Origin: Pseudomonadota bacterium
Lineage (GTDB): Bacteria > Pseudomonadota > Alphaproteobacteria > Sphingomonadales > SMXR01
Direction: 5' to 3'
Length of the DNA stretch: 11,296 bases
Assembly (NCBI GenBank): GCA_022568115.1
Contig: JADFFP010000015.1
Location: 1 to 11,296, forward strand
Part shown: positions 6,698 to 11,296 of the stretch, piece by piece
How positions within the stretch are numbered: the first letter of the stretch is position 1
Layout of the letters: every line of letters begins with the position of its first letter
The notes under the pieces: model-generated
What the model saw: the letters and a program-made list of their open reading frames with translations, nothing else
The model's database searches: none
Told to the model about the DNA's origin: nothing
Program-made: the position numbers and the translations under genes

Positions 6698-7279
6698 ATG
6701 CCAAGACCAAGAGAATTTGACGAATCGGTTGCTCTGGAGAAGGCCATGGAAACCTTCTGGCGGGGCGGCTATGAAGACACCTCTTACGATGATCTGGTGT
6801 CCGCCACCGGGGTTTCCCGCTATGGCCTTTATTCAGTTTTCGGCGACAAGAAGGAGTTGTTCCTGAGGGCGCTGGACCAGTATATAGCGGAAAAGCGCTG
6901 CCAGATGATGGGTCCGCTGATGGAAAAGGGGGCGTCGCTGCCGGCGATCCATTATTATTTCGAGGTCATGAAGAAAAACATCGGCTCCCCCGAAAGCAGG
7001 GCCGGGTGCATGTTCTGCAATGCAGCCCTGGAGCTTTCCGCGTTTGACCAGCAAGCCGCGGAGCGGGTCACCCGGGCCTTTGTAGAGATCAAGAAATCTA
7101 TGAAGGCCGCGCTCTCCAACGCCAAAAAGAAGGGTGAAATCAACAAGGGAAAAAGCCCCGAGGCGCTTTCCGACTTTCTGCTTGGCCTGATGCTCGGCGC
7201 CGCCTCCATGGCGCGCACCCCGATCGGGAACAAACAGATCATCAATTACATCGACACCGGGCTGGCAACTTTAAAATAA
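6698..7279 (+). CDS. TetR/AcrR-family transcriptional regulator
   Basis: This encodes 193 residues from ATG 6698; a purine-rich GGAAGAG lies about 12 bases upstream, a somewhat long spacing. The N-terminal TetR helix-turn-helix spans about residues 8-55: FDESVALEKAMETFWRGGYEDTSYDDL, then the recognition region TGVSRYGLYSVFGDKKELF. The C-terminal ligand domain begins near residue 75 and contains GCMFCNAALEL (103-113), the G-C-(hydrophobic)2-N-x-A-x-E-L block seen in a common TetR_C subgroup. It is divergent from the RND operon and separated by 222 bp holding three palindromes, so it is almost certainly the operon's local repressor and autoregulated. The inducer is unknown, though a transported hydrophobe or acyl compound would be usual for such pairs. 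Confidence 0.93.
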   Translation: MPRPREFDESVALEKAMETFWRGGYEDTSYDDLVSATGVSRYGLYSVFGDKKELFLRALDQYIAEKRCQMMGPLMEKGASLPAIHYYFEVMKKNIGSPESRAGCMFCNAALELSAFDQQAAERVTRAFVEIKKSMKAALSNAKKKGEINKGKSPEALSDFLLGLMLGAASMARTPIGNKQIINYIDTGLATLK

Positions 7280-7291
7280 AACCTCTCCCGT

Positions 7292-7591
7292 TCAATCCAA
7301 TTTGGCCAGCGCCGGTTTGGCCAGCTGGTAACCCAACTCGCGATATGCCTCGAACTGGCGTTCATCAAAAAACTGATCCGCCGTGGACTGGTTGGGGAAG
7401 ACCTCGTTGACCGCTTTGTAAGCATAAATATCGCTGGGAAGATTGCGCACCAGCGCCGCCTTGATAAAGACCAGGGTTCCGGTTTTGGCCGGCTTTTTTC
7501 CGTCCTTGGGGTAATGTATGGTGGCGATCGCATAGCCGCGCTGTGAAAGTTGAAATTTTTCCGCAAAAACCTCCGGGGTAAATATTATAAT
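7292..7591 (-). pseudogene. C-terminal remnant of a patatin-like phospholipase (5' end missing)
   Basis: On the minus strand an open frame runs from just after an in-frame TAA (7592-7594) to TGA (7292-7294), about 99 codons, with no start codon at its head. From about VFAEKFQLSQRGYAIATIHY the translation is convincing protein: TGTLVFIKAALVRNLPSDIYAY, then FPNQSTADQFFDERQFEAYRELG near the end. The Y-I/F-K-x-x-L segment followed by F-P-x-(Q/E)-S-T-A-D-Q-x-F-x-(E)-x-Q-F-E-x-Y-R-x-L-G is the recognisable tail of bacterial patatin-like proteins. The catalytic G-x-S-x-G and D-G-(A/G) parts are absent. Coding similarity stops near 7575-7590, where the sequence turns AT-rich, so the gene was beheaded by insertion or deletion. 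It ends 12 bases from the TetR stop codon, convergently. Confidence 0.72.
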
Positions 7592-7631
7592 TTAACCTGA
7601 AAACTGTAAGTAACTAACTTTTCTAAATTTT

Positions 7632-7659
7632 TTGCTTGCATTTAGTTCGTCCCTATTGT
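7632..7659 (+). promoter_or_regulatory. Candidate promoter of the glycine-zipper/GntR/membrane cassette
   Basis: TTGCTT (7632-7637) and TATTGT (7654-7659) are 16 bp apart and lie about 40 bp before the first gene. Both boxes are only moderate matches. The -10 box falls within the left arm of the inverted repeat annotated next. Confidence 0.35.
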
Positions 7660-7687
7660 ACCCCTCCTATAAGTGGTACATATAGGG
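7651..7687. promoter_or_regulatory. Inverted repeat upstream of the GntR cassette, candidate operator
   Basis: The left arm CCCTATTGTACC (7651-7662) pairs with the right arm GGTACATATAGGG (7675-7687), with a single-base bulge and a 12-bp centre. It overlaps the candidate -10 box and ends 10 bases before the first start codon. GntR proteins of the YtrA group commonly act on inverted repeats at their own promoter, so it is proposed as that site. No run of T follows the arms, which argues against a terminator. Confidence 0.45.
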
Positions 7688-7697
7688 ATTAAAGAAA

Positions 7698-7916
7698 ATG
7701 GCAATAATATCAAAAATTTTTAAAGAATTTGAAAATTCTCGATTTAGCAGAACTCAGCTTGTAATGGGATTCTGCGTAGGGAACGGGATAATATTTGGCA
7801 CAGCAATTGGCGAGGCTTCTGATAGCGTTGGGGTTGGCGTTGTCATTGGCATCATTTTAGGTGTGATTATAGGCAACCTTCTGGATTCTGAGCAAAAATC
7901 ACAGAAAATCGAATAA
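7698..7916 (+). CDS. Small two-helix membrane protein with a glycine zipper
   Basis: This encodes 72 residues, starting at ATG 7698 with a weak purine-rich site (AAAGAAA). After a charged N-terminus there are two predicted membrane helices, about 20-38 and 44-62. The second carries Gly at 47, 51, 55 and 59, an exact G-x3-G-x3-G-x3-G ladder that favours tight helix packing or oligomerisation. A short hydrophilic tail (SEQKSQKIE) ends the protein. No named family is recognised with confidence. It is upstream of the GntR gene by 45 bases in the same direction, and likely part of one transcript. Base composition is AT-rich like the following genes and unlike the TetR/RND region. Confidence 0.7.
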   Translation: MAIISKIFKEFENSRFSRTQLVMGFCVGNGIIFGTAIGEASDSVGVGVVIGIILGVIIGNLLDSEQKSQKIE

Positions 7917-7961
7917 TGAAATTTCTAACCTTGATTGCGTACATTTGAAGAGCGACAATTT

Positions 7962-8351
7962 ATGGAAATAATCATTGATATCGACGGAGAGGTCCCTTTG
8001 TTTGCTCAAGTGATTGAGCAGATAAAAAAGGCTATTCTCTGCGATAAAATAGGCCCCGGGGATGCCTTGCCTTCGATCCGCCAATTGGCAAACGACCTGG
8101 GAATGAACAACAAGACGGTGGCCAAAGCTTACATTTTATTAGAGCGCGATTCCGTCATTCAAACCAAAGGGTACCGGGGCACCTTTATTCACCCCGAAGC
8201 CAAGGTGAACAGCTCAGTTGATTTGAATGAATGGGTTTTAACGAAATTCAATGAAACAATAACGGCATTACGAAAAGCAGGTGTCACGGATTCTGAAATC
8301 CGGATCGCGTTTGGAAATGTCATGAATTACCGCACTGACAAGGAGGAATAA
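7962..8351 (+). CDS. GntR-family regulator, YtrA-like subgroup
   Basis: This encodes 129 residues. ATG 7962 is preferred over the in-frame TTG at 7935 because family homology begins at the I-D-x-D-x-x-x-P-L-F-x-Q segment (residues 5-15) and GAAGAG lies upstream. The winged HTH is complete: LFAQVIEQIKKAI, GDALPSIRQLANDLGMNNKTVAKAYILLERDSVI, and the wing TKGYRGTFI. Only about 50 residues follow (to 129), mostly helical. This is the short effector/dimerisation tail of YtrA-type regulators, not the large FCD, UTRA or aminotransferase domains of other GntR groups. YtrA-type genes typically control a membrane transporter or membrane protein encoded next to them, as here. Its stop is followed after one base by the next start codon. 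Confidence 0.88.
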   Translation: MEIIIDIDGEVPLFAQVIEQIKKAILCDKIGPGDALPSIRQLANDLGMNNKTVAKAYILLERDSVIQTKGYRGTFIHPEAKVNSSVDLNEWVLTKFNETITALRKAGVTDSEIRIAFGNVMNYRTDKEE

Positions 8352-8352
8352 C

Positions 8353-9243
8353 ATGTCAGCCATACTTTTACTTTTTTACGCCGTATTTCTATCCCAGATT
8401 TTTCTGATCTCAATTTATTTCCCGATGAAAATCAGAAGTCGGATTTTGTATGTAATTAAAAATTACCCGCCCAAAGAATACCCCAAACTTTATCCCAAGC
8501 CCTATGATTTTTATGCAGAAAAAGCAGCAAAAAGTGGTCTCAGCACCTACCGCAATATAAATTTATTTATCGCTGCAATTGGGCTGGGCATCCTTGTTTG
8601 GGCCTTGGCATCAGGCTATTCGCCCCACCCATTAGGCGGGGATGAAATTTTTGTGATGTTGTATCTTCTCCTGCAAGTGGCCCCAATTTTATATGCAGAA
8701 ATAAGGACTTTCAAACTTTATTGGGGCATGAGGGAAGCCAATGTAGGTGGCTCCAGAAAAGCAGAGTTAAACCCCCGCAATTTGTTTGATTTTATTTCCC
8801 CGGCCTTTGTCGCCCTGGCGGTTTTACTGTACGCCGGGTTTATCGTCTTTTACCTTTACGACAAGGGGTTTACGGCCCCTTGGGAGTGGGAGGTTTATGT
8901 AACAATTGCTGGTATTACTGGCATGAATTTATTGTTTGCCGGGATGATTGCCAAGCATTTAGTCGGGAAGAAATTAAACCCACACCAAGCCCATAAGGAC
9001 CGGTTAAGGCAAATTGAAACCATCGTAAAAATAGGCATTTTTGCCAGTATCGCAGCGAGTGTTTTTCTCATTTTAACGAGCCTTGTCGATAAATATGAAT
9101 TGGAGGTTTTCGACCCTGTTCTCACAAGCCTTTATTTTCAGATAATTACTTTTTTCGGACTTGGTTTAGAGTTCCGGACGGTCAAAGTAGAGACAGTAGA
9201 TTTCAGCGTTTACAAAGAAGACAAACCGGTTATACCCACATGA
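8353..9243 (+). CDS. Polytopic membrane protein coupled to the GntR regulator
   Basis: This encodes 296 residues. AGGAGG (8341-8346), inside the end of the regulator gene, gives a near-ideal ribosome site 6 bases before ATG 8353, and one base separates the two genes. About seven membrane helices are visible near residues 3-23, 68-88, 98-116, 148-169, 181-203, 223-246 and 255-273. A Pro/Tyr-rich soluble segment (YPPKEYPKLYPKPYDFYAEK, 38-57) follows helix 1, and a basic loop (about 201-220, with His-211 and His-214) precedes helix 6. There is no ATP-binding motif, no transporter signature I recognise, and no signal peptide other than helix 1. The function is unknown; its expression is probably set by the adjacent YtrA-like protein. 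Confidence 0.85.
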   Translation: MSAILLLFYAVFLSQIFLISIYFPMKIRSRILYVIKNYPPKEYPKLYPKPYDFYAEKAAKSGLSTYRNINLFIAAIGLGILVWALASGYSPHPLGGDEIFVMLYLLLQVAPILYAEIRTFKLYWGMREANVGGSRKAELNPRNLFDFISPAFVALAVLLYAGFIVFYLYDKGFTAPWEWEVYVTIAGITGMNLLFAGMIAKHLVGKKLNPHQAHKDRLRQIETIVKIGIFASIAASVFLILTSLVDKYELEVFDPVLTSLYFQIITFFGLGLEFRTVKVETVDFSVYKEDKPVIPT

Positions 9244-9309
9244 ATCATTAGCTATACGCCCGGCACGACCTGGTGCTACGCGAAAAGCCTACAAGAAGAG
9301 GATAAGGAA

Positions 9310-11001
9310 ATGGTGTTGAAATTATTGGCAGTAGCTGTTCTCGCTCTAAACATCAGTTGCACAGAGGCTGCAACACCGGTTGATACGGCTGAAGTGGAAG
9401 CCGCGCTGGAAACGCGGATCGAACACGCCCATGGTATTGGGTATGTTATTGGTATTATCGATGGCGATGAGCGCCGCATCATTACCGCGGGTGTGGCGCG
9501 CAAATCTACTGGTGCAGCGCCAACAGAGGACAGTCTTTTTGAAATTGGCTCTATTACCAAGACATTCACAGGTATTTTGCTGGCTGACATGGTTTTAAAG
9601 GGCGAAGTTGCTCTGGATGATACGGTGGCTTCTTATTTGCCTAAGGGCATAAATCTGCCGATGCGAAACGGCAAGGAGATCACGCTGAGGCACTTGGCAA
9701 CACATAGCTCCGGCTTGCCGCGCTTGCCTTCAAACATTGCCCCAGCGGATATTTCAAATCCTTACGCCGACTATACGGTGGACCAAATGTATGCGTTTTT
9801 GGCAGATTATACACTGGAGCGAGATATCGGGGAACTTCCCGAATATTCCAATCTTGGCATGGGCCTGCTTGGTCATGTGCTGGCCTTGAAAGCGGGCGTA
9901 CCTTACGAAACGCTGATTAAACAACGCATTTTAGAGCCGCTGGGGATGGCTGATACTACTATAACAATTTCTGCTGATCGACGATTTTTGTTAACAGACG
10001 GCCATGACGGTGAGGGTAAGAAAACCAGCCACTGGGACCTACCAACTTTTGCTGGGGCGGGCGCGATCCTTTCATCTGGCAAAGATATGATGATCTATAT
10101 GGCTGCCAATATGGGTTTGGTGCAGTCGGCGCTTTCACCGGCCATCGAAATGAGCCACGAATTCCAACGTAATTTTGGCCAAGGCGGCATGGAGATTGGT
10201 CTTGCTTGGTTTACCGCCAAAAGTTCAGACGGTGATATCCTATGGCATAATGGCGGAACTGGTGGGTATCGTTCCTACATGGCTATGAACATAGAGAAAA
10301 ATTTCGGTGTTCTGGTGCTGGCAAATTCCAACGATAGTTCCGACTTGATCGGAAGTTCAATTATAAAAGGTGAACTTGCGTCTATTGTTGCCAAAGAAAA
10401 GATAGAAGTTACGCTTTCTAAAAGCGACTTACAGAGACTGCTCGGCGAATACCAACTGGCACCATCCTTTACGATCACAATAACGGTTAAAGATGGGGCT
10501 TTATTCGCAGATCCAACGGGGCAGCCGCAATTTGGTCTTTATGCCACCTCAAAAAATGAGTTTTTTCTCAAAGCGGTCGACGCATCAATAAGCTTTATCG
10601 AAGATGCAAAGGGCTCGGTTGTTTCTCTGGTATTGCATCAGAACGGGGCCAATACACCCGGTCTAAAACTAACAGCGGACGCCCGCGCTGACCTGAAGGC
10701 GGATGCTGAAGCAAGGCAAACCGTTAATGGCGCCGCGGTTACGGTGGAAGATATGGCCAAACTTTTGGGTGCTTACCAATTGGCACCGGGCTTTACAATC
10801 ACAATAGCCAAACAGAAGGACGGCCTGACAGCCCAGATCACGGGCCAGCAAGCTTTTCCACTCTTTGCAAAATCCAGCACCGAGTTTTTCCTCAAGGCCG
10901 TGGGAGCTACCCTGACATTCGCTGTGGGGGATGACGGTAAAGTAACATCGTTGACTGTGCACCAAAACGGGCAGGAACAAGAGGCAAAGAAAATCAGTTA
11001 G
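9310..11001 (+). CDS. Secreted serine beta-lactamase-family (class C-like) hydrolase with tandem C-terminal repeats
   Basis: This encodes 563 residues from ATG 9310, preceded by a purine-rich GAGGATAAGGAA. The short N-terminal signal ends near LNISCTEAA. Cys17 could be a lipidation site, but the -3 residue is Asn, so type I cleavage is also possible. The beta-lactamase/PBP4*-like domain spans about 25-345 with its catalytic set intact: S81-I-T-K84, Y179-S-N181 and H313-N-G315, the last replacing K-T-G as in esterase and peptidase relatives. Two related domains follow, at about 374-446 and 481-554. Each starts LLGxYQLAPxFTITI and ends near H-Q-N-G, resembling DUF3471-type C-terminal modules. 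Relatives include esterases, D-aminopeptidases and penicillin-recognising enzymes, so antibiotic resistance should not be assumed. It follows the membrane-protein gene by 66 bases. Confidence 0.88.
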   Translation: MVLKLLAVAVLALNISCTEAATPVDTAEVEAALETRIEHAHGIGYVIGIIDGDERRIITAGVARKSTGAAPTEDSLFEIGSITKTFTGILLADMVLKGEVALDDTVASYLPKGINLPMRNGKEITLRHLATHSSGLPRLPSNIAPADISNPYADYTVDQMYAFLADYTLERDIGELPEYSNLGMGLLGHVLALKAGVPYETLIKQRILEPLGMADTTITISADRRFLLTDGHDGEGKKTSHWDLPTFAGAGAILSSGKDMMIYMAANMGLVQSALSPAIEMSHEFQRNFGQGGMEIGLAWFTAKSSDGDILWHNGGTGGYRSYMAMNIEKNFGVLVLANSNDSSDLIGSSIIKGELASIVAKEKIEVTLSKSDLQRLLGEYQLAPSFTITITVKDGALFADPTGQPQFGLYATSKNEFFLKAVDASISFIEDAKGSVVSLVLHQNGANTPGLKLTADARADLKADAEARQTVNGAAVTVEDMAKLLGAYQLAPGFTITIAKQKDGLTAQITGQQAFPLFAKSSTEFFLKAVGATLTFAVGDDGKVTSLTVHQNGQEQEAKKIS

Positions 11002-11131
11002 CCGCTTTGCCTTGGACTTCAGGGTTGTGGAGTTTAATCTCGTAGTTCGAGTCCGGGAGAGATCGTGACCGTCTTGATGGGCATTGGAATTTACGTGGCG
11101 ACCATGAATATGTGGTTGCCTAAACTCTAGA
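11002..11131. other. Short spacer between the hydrolase gene and the insertion sequence
   Basis: No coding frame of convincing quality and no RNA gene were seen. There is no clear hairpin with a T-run downstream of the hydrolase stop. Confidence 0.5.
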
Positions 11132-11152
11132 GGGCATTGTCACGTTAACTTG

Positions 11153-11185
11153 AAAAAAACTAAGGTGAACCCTGATTGTGGGTTC
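11153..11185 (-). terminator. Hairpin plus T-run downstream of the transposase
   Basis: Reading the minus strand from the transposase stop, GAACCC and GGGTTC form a 6-bp stem with a 7-nt loop (11167-11185). After seven bases a run of seven T follows (11153-11159). The gap between stem and T-run is longer than ideal, so this is a moderate call. Confidence 0.4.
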
Positions 11186-11296
11186 TCAGGAAGCAGCGCT
11201 TGCATTTTCCCATACGTTGAAGGATTCAGCTCGATACTGTTTGAATGTAGGTCGATTGATTAGGTGGCGTTGTACATAGAAGGTGTTGTAGGTGGC
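11186..11296 (-). CDS. Transposase C-terminal fragment, IS6-like
   Basis: The minus-strand frame entering at the right edge gives 36 residues before TGA (11186-11188). It contains YNTFYVQRHLINRPTFKQYR followed by a short W-containing tail (V-W-E-N-A). The order N-x-F-x-x-x-R-H-L-x-x-R-x-x-(F/Y)-K-x-x-R-x-x-(A/S)-x-x-x-W is the characteristic end of DDE transposases of the IS6 type, after the catalytic Glu. The catalytic residues are beyond the window. Intactness cannot be judged. Confidence 0.6.
   Translation of the reverse strand, partial: ATYNTFYVQRHLINRPTFKQYRAESFNVWENASAAS

Larger units (their letters stand above)
11132..11296 (-). mobile_element. End of an IS6-like insertion sequence, continuing beyond the window
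   Basis: The right edge holds the transposase C-terminus, then its terminator-like hairpin, then GGGCATTGTCACGTTAAC at 11132-11149. IS6-family ends typically begin GG and contain a CTGTTGCAAA-like word (for example GGCACTGTTGCAAA in IS26); here the GGGCATTGT start is a looser match. It is read as the inverted repeat on the transposase 3' side. The other end lies outside, so length and target duplication cannot be checked. Confidence 0.55.

Noticed and set aside
7246..7566. A 106-codon minus-strand frame with an ATG in the patatin-remnant region
   Set aside because: Its translation is rich in Arg/Ser/Pro shadow residues. The adjacent frame on the same strand gives the recognisable patatin-like tail, so this one is the wrong frame.
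9310..11001. Reading the serine hydrolase as an antibiotic-resistance beta-lactamase
   Set aside because: The third motif is H-N-G rather than K-T-G and the protein carries extra C-terminal modules, as in esterase/peptidase relatives. Nothing in the sequence shows antibiotic hydrolysis.
11065..11130. Short GTG-initiated hydrophobic peptide between the hydrolase gene and the insertion sequence
   Set aside because: It is only about 21 codons, has no ribosome site, and overlaps an equally open alternative frame. It could be a chance reading or debris of a lost gene.
1..11296. CRISPR arrays, tRNA or rRNA genes
   Set aside because: No regularly spaced direct repeats of CRISPR size, no cloverleaf with a T-loop/acceptor end, and no conserved rRNA segments were noticed on either strand.

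Overview
The window reads as an accessory-rich stretch of a proteobacterial chromosome, most likely an alphaproteobacterium. The clues are moderate-to-high GC in most genes, an N-terminally cut XRE-type regulator tail of a kind common in that class, and Gram-negative envelope genes (an outer-membrane barrel with C-terminal Phe, a LolA-like periplasmic protein and an RND permease). The class assignment is an inference from protein style, not a measurement.

Layout. (1) 2-157: C-terminal tail of a probable helix-turn-helix regulator. (2) 158-475: non-coding, with a GC-rich inverted/iterated repeat. (3) 476-1735 (+): exported DUF547 protein. Its stop codon abuts the stop of the convergent gene. 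(4) 6475 down to 1736 (-): a compact four-gene operon of HAE3/MMPL-type RND permease, LolA-like periplasmic protein (PF17131 type), outer-membrane beta-barrel protein and DUF427 protein. (5) 6698-7279 (+): divergent TetR-family regulator. The 222-bp gap holds two good sigma70 promoters facing apart and three copies of a CAGAA-N6-TTCTG palindrome. Two copies sit directly downstream of the -10 boxes, as expected for a self-regulated divergent repressor. (6) 7292-7591 (-): beheaded C-terminal remnant of a patatin-like phospholipase. (7) 7592-9243: AT-richer insert-like cassette with a 72-aa glycine-zipper membrane protein, a YtrA-type GntR regulator and a seven-helix membrane protein. (8) 9310-11001 (+): secreted serine beta-lactamase-family hydrolase with a duplicated C-terminal domain. 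(9) 11132-11296 (-): end of an IS6-like insertion sequence running off the window.

How it works together. The RND, LolA-like and barrel genes make a plausible inner membrane-periplasm-outer membrane path for a lipid or other hydrophobic molecule, switched by the TetR protein. Neither substrate nor inducer can be read from the sequence. The GntR cassette looks like a separate regulatory unit that arrived with a different base composition and sits exactly where the patatin gene is broken. The best candidates for something little described are the three-operator control region with its four-gene operon, and the glycine-zipper/GntR/7-TM cassette.
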